Source: Eubacterium multiforme (GTDB lineage: Bacteria; Bacillota; Clostridia; Clostridiales; Clostridiaceae). From it: DNA of 64,000 nt. This document shows, piece after piece, positions 45,591 to 54,238 of the stretch (its first letter is position 1; each line of letters starts with the position of its first letter). Below the pieces are notes generated by a model. The model made no database searches. It saw nothing but the letters and a program-made list of their open reading frames with translations, and was not told where the DNA came from. Location of the stretch: the NCBI RefSeq assembly GCF_030813415.1, contig NZ_JAUSUF010000001.1:248001-312000 (forward strand). The letters are read 5' to 3'. Both the position numbers and the translations under genes were made by a program.

Positions 45591-45681
45591 AAAAATTCCC
45601 CTTTTCATTTGTTTATGTCTTTGCTTATTTTGCAATTAATGATATCCCAAAATTCTTTTTGTTCTTTTTGGTTACTATGAA

Positions 45682-45710
45682 ATTGTATCATTTCAGCACT
45701 TAAAATTCAA
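45682..45710 (-). promoter_or_regulatory. Promoter of the peptide transporter gene
   Basis: Minus strand TTGAAT (45710-45705), 17-bp spacer, TACAAT (45687-45682). The remaining stretch 45711-45988 is AT-rich with nothing I can support. Confidence 0.6.
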
Positions 45711-45988
45711 GTTATTTATTATTCCTTTAAATTTTTTCTCCACTTTTCAATAATATTTTATTATTATAAATGCTACTTTTTTATTAATTTTAAAATATTA
45801 TTGGTATTATATTATTTTTTTAATTATTTATGTATTGCTTTTTTGCTGTATTCCTCTATAGTACAAATGGCTTTTTATAAGATACAATTGCAAGATTTAA
45901 TTTAAAAATATTTATTTTACTTAAATGCCATTAAGTTCCACTCACCTTTCTAATTGCTTTTATTTTTTAATTATTTTTATATGAAAAT

Positions 45989-46015
45989 AACTAGCAATAT
46001 TTTTTATTACTAGTT
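45989..46015 (-). terminator. Possible terminator of the NERD gene
   Basis: AACTAG-AATA paired with TATT-CTAGTT around one mismatch and a T-rich loop. The U tract after it on the minus strand is poor. Confidence 0.5.
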
Positions 46016-46025
46016 ACTTAAATTT

Positions 46026-46799
46026 CTATTTTATGTTTAAAATCATTTCTAATACATCTTCAAAATTTATATTAATTTTTGATTTATAACTATTTATATA
46101 CTCAATTAAATTTTCATCTCCAGATTCATTAAAAATAGCTACTTCATCAACATTAAACTTTACATTAATTTCAACCTCTTTATTATCATAATATATTATA
46201 GGTATAACATCTATATCATATCCATTGTCCTTTAGATACTCTTCAAATCTATTCTTTTGCTTTATTACTGATAATATGGGATTATTTATCTTTTTAATCT
46301 TTCCATTTAAATTTGACTGCCATTTATTCTCCTCTAACTTTCCTGAAATTATTCCTTTATCATTTTTAATGTATATAATAAATGCTCCCATTTTGTTTAT
46401 TATAACTGTATCTATGTTATTTATTCCTTTTTTTCCTTTAAAACTTAAATTCTTTAATATGTAGTTATCATCATTTAAATTAGTTAATACCTTTGGAATA
46501 ACATTTTCATATGAAGCTTCTTCTCTTTTTAGCTTAATAAATCCATTATCATTATGATGCTTTTTTAAGTATCTTTTTTTAGAGTAAAAATAGGTTAAAA
46601 TTAATGCTAATACTATAATAACTAAATCTTCAAAATCTCCTAATAAATTATAAATAGTAAATACCTTATTTATTAATTCAAAAATAAATTTAACAATAAT
46701 CATACTAATTAAAAAAGTAACTACTGTTGAAAATTTATTTAATTCAAATTTTCCTATTTGTTTATTTTTAATTTCATTCATCTTAACTAGAATGGCCAT
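46026..46799 (-). CDS. Membrane-anchored NERD-domain protein
   Basis: A 257-residue protein with two N-terminal TM segments (TVVTFLISMIIVKFIFELI and LVIIVLALILTYFYS) and a cytoplasmic NERD (nuclease-related) domain at about 95-215. The core reads INNIDTVIINKMGAFIIYIKNDKG, where active NERD domains have D-x-V-V ... F-V-I-E-x-K-N; here the catalytic-type Glu position is Tyr while the Lys is kept, so nuclease activity is doubtful. Its ribosome binding site is AAAGGTG. It follows the ClC gene on the same strand after a hairpin. Function unknown. Confidence 0.75.
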   Translation of the reverse strand: MAILVKMNEIKNKQIGKFELNKFSTVVTFLISMIIVKFIFELINKVFTIYNLLGDFEDLVIIVLALILTYFYSKKRYLKKHHNDNGFIKLKREEASYENVIPKVLTNLNDDNYILKNLSFKGKKGINNIDTVIINKMGAFIIYIKNDKGIISGKLEENKWQSNLNGKIKKINNPILSVIKQKNRFEEYLKDNGYDIDVIPIIYYDNKEVEINVKFNVDEVAIFNESGDENLIEYINSYKSKININFEDVLEMILNIK

Positions 46800-46830
46800 T
46801 TAATCACACCTTTTATCTTAAATTACAACT

Positions 46831-46858
46831 AAAGGGTTAGAATTTAATCTAACCCTTT
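46831..46858 (-). terminator. Hairpin after the ClC gene
   Basis: AAAGGGTTAG paired with CTAACCCTTT, 8-nt loop. No long U tract follows on the minus strand, so read-through into the NERD gene is possible. Confidence 0.65.
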
Positions 46859-46881
46859 CTTAGTATTACCAAAATATTATA

Positions 46882-48486
46882 TTATAACCATTCTTCAATT
46901 TGTACTTTAGAAGAAAGTTCCTGTAACTTTTCTAATGCATCTGCTGATTTATCTTCATCTACAAGAACAACTAAGAAATCTCCTGATAGTATCCTTGTAC
47001 TACCATTTGGTATAATTTCTTTTCCACCTCTTTTTATAGCAACTAAAAGGCAATCCTCTGGCCATTCTATACTTTTTATAAGCTCGCCTTCAACCTTACT
47101 TCCCATAAATACTGATAATTCAAGTAATGTTTTCTTAATATAGGCTGTAGTTTCACTATCTTCCCCTTTATTATTATCCATCTTTTTAAGCCTTTTTTCT
47201 AAAAGACTTTCATATATAGGTTCTGACTTTAATATATCTGATGTTACATATGAAACTATTACAACAATAGTAAGTGCTAATAAATGCTCAAAGGAACCTG
47301 ACATTTCTGTAATTAATATTATTCCTGTAATTGGCGCCTTTACTATTGAGGCAAAATGACCTGCCATTGCAAGTATTATAAAATTTATTATGTACATTGC
47401 TGGTATACTAGTAGATTTGCAAATAATTATTCCAAAAATATTTCCAACTATTGCCCCTAATACTAATAAAGGAAAGAAGATTCCTCCTGGAGCATTAGAT
47501 CCAAAACTTATAAATGTAAATAAATATTTAACTAATAAAAATAAAAGTAGAATTTGTATTGAGAATCCCCCATTAACTAAACTCATTATAAGTTTATGTC
47601 CACCACCTAAAAGAATTGGTGCTGTAAGACCTATTAATCCTGCACATAAAAATGGTACCATAACCTTTACTTGAACAGGAACCTTTTTAAATGATGCATA
47701 AATATCTTGAGTTTTAAGTATTCCCTTACTAAAAGCCACTCCAGTAAAACCAACAACTATTCCTAATATTATAAGTGCCCAGTAATATTTTAATGGAAAT
47801 ACACTTACATTTGAAAAACCAAGTGATGGTTTAAGTCCTAAAAAGTTTTTGCACATAAAATCAGCAGCAATAGATGCTGACATTGCTGATAATAATACTA
47901 ATGGTGAAAAGTTTTTATGAACTTCTTCTAGGGCAAAAATAACACCTGATAAAGGTGCATTAAATGCTCCTGCAAGACCTGCACTTGCACCACTTGTAAT
48001 TAAAAATTTATCTTCTATATTTACCCTTTTACATACCTCTGAAAAACCTTGACCTACAGAAGCACCCATTTGTACTGATGGTCCTTCACGTCCAACAGAT
48101 AAACCTGCAACTAATGCCATTGTTCCACCTATAAATTTATAAACTAGAACTCTAAGCCAGTTAACTTTAAGTCTTTTCATAAGTATGCCTTCAACTTGTG
48201 GTATACCACTTCCTGAAATCATAGAATCTCTTTTTACCAAACATCCAACAAAAAATCCCATAGCCCCTAAAATTAAAAAGGCTAATATTATCGTCAATGG
48301 ATGCCCCTTAGAATATGTATAAAATTTAATTAATACAGGAGATAGTTTTTCAACTAACAATCTATTTGCAACAATAATTAACCCTGTAATTATTCCTATA
48401 AGCGCTGATTCCCATATTAATCTAATTTTCAAATTATTCCTATTGGGAAAAATATCGCTGACTCCTTCTTTTATCTTTTTCATCAT
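46882..48486 (-). CDS. ClC-family H+/Cl- exchanger with C-terminal TrkA-C domain
   Basis: Exchanges chloride for protons. The 534-residue protein has the ClC selectivity motifs GSGIPQVEG, GREGPSVQMGAS (containing the gating glutamate, so exchanger type) and GGIFFPLLVLGA. The C-terminal 80 residues form a TrkA-C/RCK-C domain (WPEDCLLVAIKRGGKEIIPNG), which commonly binds nucleotides and regulates flux. Ribosome binding site GGGGGAAG precedes ATG. Single gene; 48487-48720 upstream shows nothing further. Confidence 0.94.
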   Translation of the reverse strand: MMKKIKEGVSDIFPNRNNLKIRLIWESALIGIITGLIIVANRLLVEKLSPVLIKFYTYSKGHPLTIILAFLILGAMGFFVGCLVKRDSMISGSGIPQVEGILMKRLKVNWLRVLVYKFIGGTMALVAGLSVGREGPSVQMGASVGQGFSEVCKRVNIEDKFLITSGASAGLAGAFNAPLSGVIFALEEVHKNFSPLVLLSAMSASIAADFMCKNFLGLKPSLGFSNVSVFPLKYYWALIILGIVVGFTGVAFSKGILKTQDIYASFKKVPVQVKVMVPFLCAGLIGLTAPILLGGGHKLIMSLVNGGFSIQILLLFLLVKYLFTFISFGSNAPGGIFFPLLVLGAIVGNIFGIIICKSTSIPAMYIINFIILAMAGHFASIVKAPITGIILITEMSGSFEHLLALTIVVIVSYVTSDILKSEPIYESLLEKRLKKMDNNKGEDSETTAYIKKTLLELSVFMGSKVEGELIKSIEWPEDCLLVAIKRGGKEIIPNGSTRILSGDFLVVLVDEDKSADALEKLQELSSKVQIEEWL

Positions 48487-48720
48487 ACTTCCCCCTTAAA
48501 TTACAGTCTACTTATTATTATATAACTTATTAACCTCTTTATAAAATAATTATATCTTCTAAAACATCTAAATATTAACTATTAACTGCAATTTAACCCT
48601 ATTACTTCTAAAATTCTCTTAAATTTGTACATAATACTACATATTCCTTCTATATATTCTATTTTAAGTTCAAAGATATAATAAAAAAATCTTATAATAT
48701 AATATTTAATTATATATTAT

Positions 48721-48743
48721 AAAAGAGCCTTTAAGGCTCCTTT
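48721..48743 (-). terminator. Terminator at the DUF3793 stop
   Basis: GAGCC paired with GGCTC around a 5-nt loop, A-rich on the downstream side. It overlaps the stop codon of the gene. Confidence 0.7.
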
Positions 48744-49383
48744 AACATACCATTTTAAATTCATTTTTAAATTGGTTTTTTAATAGTAAAATTATATCTT
48801 CTACTTTACTATCTGTAATTACATAGTCTAAGACAATACCTTTTGACCTATCATAACTTTCAAAAATTTCTTCAGCATTTTTAGAGTTGTTAAATACTTT
48901 CCAATATCCACATAACAAGCATTTCTTAGTTGTACATTCCATAAAATCTATAACATCTTCCAGTGGAATACCTAAAAATACTCCAAGTTCATGGGGACAA
49001 TGGAATTTGTTATATCTCTCAACTAATTTATGTAATGTAATATCTAAGTCTAATTTAAGATTATATCCTAACTTTGATAAAAAATTTACAGTGCTTTCAT
49101 TATTTATAAAGTCTTTTAATCTATTTTCTTCGTATATTAATAATATTATTGCTTTGTTATCCTCTCTAAGTAATATATGTTTTAAGCTAAATTTTTTTAA
49201 AAAGTCATCTTTGTAATAGTTCCAAGTATTATATTCAATACTTTCTTTACTTAGAGTAATTGTTGAAGATGGCTTAAGACCACTTACAACGGGGGCTAAT
49301 AAAAACAACATATATTTGTCAAAATGTTCTATGTCATCCATATATTTTAATTTATTCATAAACTGCTTAATTTTTATTTCCAT
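48742..49383 (-). CDS. DUF3793 family protein
   Basis: A 213-residue protein of unknown function. DUF3793 members often sit next to flavodoxins in clostridia, as here. The conserved CPHELGVFLGIPLEDVIDFM lies near residue 140 and is followed by CTTKKCLLCGYWKVF, giving a cluster of cysteines that may bind metal or an Fe-S group. The frame continues upstream to a GTG, but the ATG at 49383 is preceded by AGGAGTGTTGAGG, so I start there. It lies 22 bases after the first flavodoxin and so probably falls under the same Fur-type control. Confidence 0.82.
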   Translation of the reverse strand: MEIKIKQFMNKLKYMDDIEHFDKYMLFLLAPVVSGLKPSSTITLSKESIEYNTWNYYKDDFLKKFSLKHILLREDNKAIILLIYEENRLKDFINNESTVNFLSKLGYNLKLDLDITLHKLVERYNKFHCPHELGVFLGIPLEDVIDFMECTTKKCLLCGYWKVFNNSKNAEEIFESYDRSKGIVLDYVITDSKVEDIILLLKNQFKNEFKMVC

Positions 49384-49405
49384 CCTCAACACTCCTATGT
49401 ACTTA

Positions 49406-49831
49406 TTATCTATTTACTATATTTTTACCAAGTTCTATTAATTTATTCTTATCTTCACCTTCTGGAAATTCATTTGCTATTACTTCCCTCTCTAAAAGAT
49501 CAGCTCCTGCATCTAACATTCTATCTTCCCATGCTGTCATCCATTCTCCGCTTCCCCAGCCATAAGATCCAAATAAAATCATTTTCTTTCCTGAAACATT
49601 ACCTTCTATAGATTGAATAAAAGGTTCCATTTCACATTCTTCTATTACTTCATCTCCCATTGCTGGTGATCCTAAAAGAACTATATCGCAATTTTCAACA
49701 TCATCCACTGTTGCTTCACTTACATGCTTTAAATTTACTTCTGCTCCCTCTTCTTTTGCTCCACTTGCAATTAAGTTTGCCATCTCTTCTGTATTTCCAC
49801 TACCAGTCCAATAAATAATATTAATTTTCAT
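49406..49831 (-). CDS. Flavodoxin
   Basis: A 141-residue FMN electron carrier. The phosphate loop is WTGSGNTEEMAN and the FMN-stacking loops are LGSPAMGDEV and FGSYGWGSGEW. It is a close paralogue of the flavodoxin at 50018-50440 (same C-terminal REV-ANEFPEGED style). Flavodoxins replace ferredoxin under iron limitation, and a near-consensus Fur box lies at its promoter. Together with DUF3793 it forms a small operon. Confidence 0.94.
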   Translation of the reverse strand: MKINIIYWTGSGNTEEMANLIASGAKEEGAEVNLKHVSEATVDDVENCDIVLLGSPAMGDEVIEECEMEPFIQSIEGNVSGKKMILFGSYGWGSGEWMTAWEDRMLDAGADLLEREVIANEFPEGEDKNKLIELGKNIVNR

Positions 49832-49852
49832 ACTATCATCTTCTTTCTTAAT

Positions 49853-49908
49853 TGATATTGATTATCATTATTTATTGATAGTATATTATCTTTTATTTAT
49901 TTTGTCAA
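49853..49908 (-). promoter_or_regulatory. Promoter and Fur box of the first flavodoxin
   Basis: Minus strand TTGACA (49908-49903), 17-bp spacer, TATACT (49885-49880). TGATATTGATTATCA at 49853-49867 differs at one base from the 15-bp Fur consensus TGATAATGATTATCA and sits just downstream of the start. Confidence 0.8.
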
Positions 49909-49968
49909 TAAATTATCTAAAAATAAGAGTATATTTTAAAACCATCATAAAAAAATAGGCAAAAATAA

Positions 49969-50001
49969 AAATACTCTTACACATTATATGTAAGAGTATT
50001 T
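49969..50001. terminator. Terminator between the two flavodoxin genes
   Basis: Perfect 13-bp stem (49969-49981 with 49989-50001), 7-nt loop, A/T tracts on both sides. Confidence 0.9.
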
Positions 50002-50017
50002 ATAAGTTTAATAATTT

Positions 50018-50440
50018 CTATTTTGCTATTCTTCTTCCAAGTTCAACTAACTTTTCAGCATCTTCTCCTTCTGGAAGTTCCTTTACAACAACTTCTCTTT
50101 CTAAAAGATCAGCTCCTGCATCTAACATTCTATCTTCCCATTCTGTCATGAAGGCTCCACCGCCCCATCCAAATGATCCAAATAAAATCATTTTCTTTCC
50201 TGAAACTTCTCCTTCTATTGACTCAACAAATGGCTCAACTTCCATTTCTTCTAAATTTTCAGCTCCCATTGCTGGTGATCCTAAAAGAACTATATCACAA
50301 TTTTTAACATCATCAATTGATGCTCCATCCATTGTAATTAAATTTACTTCTGCTCCATTTTCTTTAGCTCCACTTGCAATTAAGTTTGCCATTTCTTCTG
50401 TATTTCCTGTACTTGAATGATATATAATATTAATTTTCAT
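50018..50440 (-). CDS. Flavodoxin (second copy)
   Basis: A 140-residue paralogue of the upstream-numbered flavodoxin. FMN loops are HSSTGNTEEMAN, LGSPAMGAEN and FGSFGWGGGAF. The differences from its neighbour are concentrated in the surface loops next to the flavin, consistent with partner specialisation. It has its own sigma-A-type promoter with a Fur-box-like element and its own terminator, so the two copies are separate units. Ribosome binding site AGAGGAGAGAAATT. Confidence 0.94.
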   Translation of the reverse strand: MKINIIYHSSTGNTEEMANLIASGAKENGAEVNLITMDGASIDDVKNCDIVLLGSPAMGAENLEEMEVEPFVESIEGEVSGKKMILFGSFGWGGGAFMTEWEDRMLDAGADLLEREVVVKELPEGEDAEKLVELGRRIAK

Positions 50441-50461
50441 AATTTCTCTCCTCTTTGTAAA

Positions 50462-50511
50462 TGATAATTGTTATTTGTTAATAATATATATCATTTTATT
50501 TTTTAAGTCAA
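50462..50511 (-). promoter_or_regulatory. Promoter and Fur-box-like site of the second flavodoxin
   Basis: Minus strand TTGACT (50511-50506), 17-bp spacer, TATATT (50488-50483). TGATAATTGTTATTT at 50462-50476 keeps the left Fur half-site and only part of the right one. Confidence 0.7.
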
Positions 50512-50563
50512 TACTTTTTCGAAAAATTCTTATCATTTTACTCAGAATTATTTTTATAAAAAA

Positions 50564-50594
50564 AGTACTCCAATAAGAATTTTATTGAAGTACT
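50564..50594 (-). terminator. Terminator that contains the stop codon of the ABC ATPase gene
   Basis: AGTACTCCAATA (50564-50575) pairs with TATTGAAGTACT (50583-50594), followed by seven U on the minus strand. The last codons and the stop of the upstream gene form its ascending arm. Confidence 0.85.
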
Positions 50595-51244
50595 CCATTT
50601 TCCATTTTTAAAACCTTATTTGCAACTATATTTGCAAAGGCAATATCATGGGTAATAATCATTATTGTTATTCCTTTTTTATTTAAATCTTTTATAATTT
50701 CACTAACTTCTAGAGTAGTTTTAGGGTCTAAGGCTGAGGTTGGTTCATCAAAGCATAGTACTTTAGGTTCCATAGCTAAAGCTCTTGCAATAGCAACTCT
50801 TTGCATTTGTCCACCTGAAAGTTCACAAGGATAGCTATCTTCTTTTCCATCCATTGATAAGCTTTTTAATATAGACTTTCCAATTATAATTGCCTCTTCT
50901 TTATTTTTCTTTAATACTTTAATTGGAGCTTCAATAATATTTTCAAGTACTGTCATATGTGGAAAGAGATTAAAGTTTTGAAATACAACTCCTATATCCT
51001 TTCTAACTTCTTTTAATTCTTTTCCTTGAACATATTCCCCATTTTTACAAAATACTTTATTATTTATTTTTATTTCTCCATCATCACATTTTTCAAGGCC
51101 TGTAATACATCTTAAAAGAGTTGTTTTCCCTTCTCCTGACCTTCCAACTACAACAACAGTCTTCCCCTTTTCTATATTTAAATTTAAATTTTCAAAAACA
51201 TTATTATTTCCAAAACTTTTTTTGATTCCTTTAATATCTAACAT
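50582..51244 (-). CDS. Polar amino acid ABC transporter ATPase
   Basis: Energises import of a polar amino acid such as Gln, Cys or Arg. The 220-residue ATPase has Walker A VVGRSGEGKTTLLR, Q-loop VFQNFNLFPHMTV, signature ELSGGQMQRVAIARAL, and Walker B LCFDEPTSALDP. Its start is 11 bases after the permease. The gene is third in the binding protein-permease-ATPase operon, and its stop lies within the terminator stem. Substrate not assigned. Confidence 0.94.
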   Translation of the reverse strand: MLDIKGIKKSFGNNNVFENLNLNIEKGKTVVVVGRSGEGKTTLLRCITGLEKCDDGEIKINNKVFCKNGEYVQGKELKEVRKDIGVVFQNFNLFPHMTVLENIIEAPIKVLKKNKEEAIIIGKSILKSLSMDGKEDSYPCELSGGQMQRVAIARALAMEPKVLCFDEPTSALDPKTTLEVSEIIKDLNKKGITIMIITHDIAFANIVANKVLKMENGVLQ

Positions 51245-51255
51245 AATATTACCTC

Positions 51256-51897
51256 CTATCTATAATAATTATTTCTTTTCTCAAGACTTTTAAATATATT
51301 AGTTAATATAATTACTAATATTAAATATATTGCTCCTACAATTACTAATGGAAAAAGTGAAGCTTCTCTATTTGTTGCTATTTTTCCAACCATTAAAATA
51401 TCTTGAAGTCCAACTATATAAACAAGGGCTGTATCTTTAATTAGGTTTATTACCTCATTACCTATTGGAGGAATTACAACCTTAAATGCCTGTGGAATAA
51501 CTATTCTAGTATAAATATCCCACTCTGATAATCCAAGCATCTCACAAGCTTCAAATTGGCCCTTATCTATTGACTCAATACCAGCTCTAAATATTTCTGC
51601 AAAGTATGCCCCATAATTTAATACAAAAGCAATTACAGCTGCATTAAATCTACCAAATCTTATTCCTATTAAAGGAAGTCCAAAGAAAATAAATATTATT
51701 TGTAAAAGTAATGGTGTTCCCCTCATAATTAAAATATATAAATCAATAATTGTTTTAGATAATTTATTACCTTTAACTCTTCCTATTGCTGTTATCATTC
51801 CTAAAGGTATTGATATAATTAATGTTAAAACAAATACCCCAAGAGTAATTTTTAATCCTCCTAATATTTGAGGAAGTAATACTTCAAAATTTATCAT
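51256..51897 (-). CDS. Polar amino acid ABC transporter permease
   Basis: A 213-residue membrane subunit of the HisM/GlnP type. About five TM helices are visible. The coupling region reads GIESIDKGQFEACEMLGLSEWDIY, carrying the EAA loop that contacts the ATPase. The start overlaps the end of the binding-protein gene by four bases (ATGA), giving coupled translation. Normal length. Confidence 0.93.
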   Translation of the reverse strand: MINFEVLLPQILGGLKITLGVFVLTLIISIPLGMITAIGRVKGNKLSKTIIDLYILIMRGTPLLLQIIFIFFGLPLIGIRFGRFNAAVIAFVLNYGAYFAEIFRAGIESIDKGQFEACEMLGLSEWDIYTRIVIPQAFKVVIPPIGNEVINLIKDTALVYIVGLQDILMVGKIATNREASLFPLVIVGAIYLILVIILTNIFKSLEKRNNYYR

Positions 51898-52706
51898 TTT
51901 TGTCCCTCCTTAAGCACTATATCTTTTCCAAACCACTTAATTGATATTTTTTCTGCACTCTTATCTTCTATTACAGCTCTTAATCCTTTATTTATTTCCT
52001 TTTGCATAGAAGTATCTCCCTTTCTCATACCAACAGCAAAATATTCCTTTCCAAAATCATCTTTTAAAACTTTATATTTTTCATTTCCACGTGCATTCAT
52101 ATAATATCTTGCAAGAACTTCATCTGCCACAACTCCATCTATTCTTCCTGCATCTAAATCCATTAATGCATCATTATTTGATTGGTATGATACAAAATTT
52201 CCTCCACTTAGATTATTTACAAAATTCTTATCCTTCATAACAGCATCTGATGCACTTGATGCTGCTTGTACTCCAAGTTTTTTATTTTTAAAATCTTTTT
52301 TATCTTTTATCTTTGAATTTGCTCTAACTATTATAACTTGTCTATCTGCTATATAAGGGGTTGAAAAATCTACTTCTTTTTCCCTGTCTTTTGTAATGGA
52401 ATATCCATTCCATATTAAATCTATTTCTTTGTTTCTAAGTTCTGTTTCTTTCATTGTCCAATCAATTGGCTGGAATACTATTTTTTTATTTATCTTTTTT
52501 CCTACTTCTTTAGCTAAATCTATATCAAAGCCAACTACTTTCCCATTGTTATTTATAAAACCCATAGGAACAAAAGTATCATCATATCCTATTACAATTG
52601 TATTTTCATCTCTTTTATAATTATTTTTATTTAAAATATGTATAAGTGCTGCTCCTATTAGTACAACTAAAACCCATACAATTAAATTAATTCCTGTTTT
52701 CTTCAT
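51894..52706 (-). CDS. Polar amino acid ABC transporter substrate-binding protein
   Basis: A 270-residue SBP_bac_3 family protein. An N-terminal TM segment (LIVWVLVVLIGAALIHIL) has no lipobox cysteine, so the protein is probably held by an uncleaved anchor rather than a lipid, unusual for a Gram-positive binding protein. Ligand-domain motifs follow: YDDTFVPMGFINNNGKVVGFDIDLA, then ELRNKEIDLIWNGYSITKDRE and the second-lobe KKLGVQAASSASDAV. It is first in the operon behind a promoter at 52729-52757, with AAGGAGGGGGAGT as ribosome binding site. Confidence 0.92.
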   Translation of the reverse strand: MKKTGINLIVWVLVVLIGAALIHILNKNNYKRDENTIVIGYDDTFVPMGFINNNGKVVGFDIDLAKEVGKKINKKIVFQPIDWTMKETELRNKEIDLIWNGYSITKDREKEVDFSTPYIADRQVIIVRANSKIKDKKDFKNKKLGVQAASSASDAVMKDKNFVNNLSGGNFVSYQSNNDALMDLDAGRIDGVVADEVLARYYMNARGNEKYKVLKDDFGKEYFAVGMRKGDTSMQKEINKGLRAVIEDKSAEKISIKWFGKDIVLKEGQK

Positions 52707-52728
52707 TACTCCCCCTCCTTGCTTTATT

Positions 52729-52757
52729 ACTTTATCACGCTAAATCAATAAAGTCAA
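52729..52757 (-). promoter_or_regulatory. Promoter of the amino acid ABC operon
   Basis: Minus strand TTGACT (52757-52752), 17-bp spacer, TAAAGT (52734-52729). The predicted leader is about 20 nt. Confidence 0.65.
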
Positions 52758-52767
52758 TAATTTAAAT

Positions 52768-52800
52768 AAAAAACCTCAAGAAATCTTCTTGAAGTTTTTT
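52768..52800 (-). terminator. Terminator of the small lipoprotein gene
   Basis: 15-nt arms 52768-52782 and 52786-52800 pair except at one position, with U tract on the minus strand. It abuts the stop codon. Confidence 0.85.
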
Positions 52801-53142
52801 TTACTTATTAAGTAACTCTTTTAAGGTACCTGTTACCTTATCTTCATGTCCAGTAACTGTATTATTACCTTTTAATTCATTTTGTATATTATTTTTACTT
52901 TTATCTAAACCTTTTTTTATTTGTTTATATTCACCAATTAAATTATCCACATTACTTTTATCTTTATGAATATCACTATCAGACAAATCAATATTTAATG
53001 AAATGTTTTTATCTTGATCTTTTACGTTACTCTCATGATTAGAAGTGTTATCTACTTCAACTTTGTTATCTTTTGTACAACCACTTAAGGCTATTGCTAA
53101 TAATACTACAACGAATAAACTTATAAATGATTTCTTCTTCAT
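52801..53142 (-). CDS. Small lipoprotein of unknown function
   Basis: 113 residues. A signal peptide ends in the lipobox IALSGC at about residue 21; the rest is a hydrophilic, Asp/Lys/Asn-rich, mostly helical chain (DSDIHKDKSNVDNLIGEYKQ) with no cysteine after the lipidated one. I recognise no family. It is single, flanked by its own terminator and by that of the SPFH operon. Confidence 0.8.
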   Translation of the reverse strand: MKKKSFISLFVVVLLAIALSGCTKDNKVEVDNTSNHESNVKDQDKNISLNIDLSDSDIHKDKSNVDNLIGEYKQIKKGLDKSKNNIQNELKGNNTVTGHEDKVTGTLKELLNK

Positions 53143-53235
53143 ACACTCCTCCTTTTATCAAGATATACTTATATTATGATTTTTTCATTCAAATTTTCAA
53201 CTGTTTTTTCAAAACTTTTACACATTGTTAATATA

Positions 53236-53271
53236 AAAAACTTCTAGAAGAAAATTCTTCTAGAAGTTTTT
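53236..53271 (-). terminator. Terminator of the NfeD-SPFH operon
   Basis: Perfect 15-bp stem (53236-53250 with 53257-53271), 6-nt loop, U-rich end. Confidence 0.9.
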
Positions 53272-53285
53272 ATTAATTATTATAT

Positions 53286-54227
53286 TTATTTATTATCTTT
53301 TAACATTTCTGCAATTGCCGCTATACTACCTAAAGAAGATAATGTTTCATTTGGTAATATAAGTTTATTCGCAGGATTTACAGCCATTTCTTTTAAAGCT
53401 TCAATTTGTTTTAATGCAATAACTCTTTCATCAGTTCCTGACTCTAAAATTGCTGCATTTACCATTCTTACAGCTTCAGCCTCTGCCTTTGCTATTTCTT
53501 CTATAGCTTTTGCTTTACCTTCTGCCTCTAAAAGTTGAGATTCCTTTAATCCTTCAGCTTTTCTTATTTGAGCTTCTTTTTGAGCTTCTGCATCTAGTAT
53601 TCTAGCTTGCTTTTCTCCTTCTGCCTTTTCGATTTGAGATTGTCTTCCTCCTTCTGCTTGAAGAATCATAGCTCTCTTATCTCTTTCTGCCTTCATTTGC
53701 TTTTCCATTGCATTTTGTATTTCAGCTGGTGGAATAATATTTTTTATTTCTACTGATAATATTTTTATTCCATATGCATCTGTAATTTCATCAATTATAA
53801 TTAATAATTCTTGATTTATTTTATCTCTTCCTGATAAAACTTCATCTAAAGTCATATTACCAATTATATTTCTTATGTTCGTTGTTGCTGAATACACTAT
53901 ACCTGCTCTATAATCTTCAATATTATATACTGCATCCTTTGCATTTAAAAGTTTATAGAATATAACATTGTCTACTGATATATTAACATTATCCTTTGTA
54001 ATAACTGTTTGTGGTGGTACGTCTATTATTTGTTGTTTTGTTGAAACCTTCTTTCTTACAAAATCAGCAAAAGGAATTGTTACATGCCATCCTGGTTCTA
54101 AAACTCTATGGAATTGTCCAAACCTCTCTACTACATAAAGATATCCTGTATTTACAATTTTTATTGATGATAAAATAGTTATTAATACTAATGCAATAAT
54201 AACTATTAAAACAATTAGTCCTGCCAT
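53286..54227 (-). CDS. SPFH/Band 7 membrane scaffold protein (paraslipin type)
   Basis: Scaffold of functional membrane microdomains or a modulator of membrane proteases. The 313-residue protein has one N-terminal TM (LIVLIVIIALVLITILSSI), then the SPFH domain from about 25 (VVERFGQFHRVLEPGWH; RAGIVYSATTNIRNIIGNMTLDE), and an Ala/Glu-rich coiled coil (about 175-260). It follows an NfeD gene after 11 bases; NfeD-SPFH pairing is a standard partnership. Confidence 0.93.
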   Translation of the reverse strand: MAGLIVLIVIIALVLITILSSIKIVNTGYLYVVERFGQFHRVLEPGWHVTIPFADFVRKKVSTKQQIIDVPPQTVITKDNVNISVDNVIFYKLLNAKDAVYNIEDYRAGIVYSATTNIRNIIGNMTLDEVLSGRDKINQELLIIIDEITDAYGIKILSVEIKNIIPPAEIQNAMEKQMKAERDKRAMILQAEGGRQSQIEKAEGEKQARILDAEAQKEAQIRKAEGLKESQLLEAEGKAKAIEEIAKAEAEAVRMVNAAILESGTDERVIALKQIEALKEMAVNPANKLILPNETLSSLGSIAAIAEMLKDNK

Positions 54228-54238
54228 TATTATTCCTC

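Noticed and set aside
45591..45988. Small gene or RNA between the peptide transporter and the NERD gene
   Set aside because: No frame with a start signal and no stable structure apart from the hairpin at 45989-46015.
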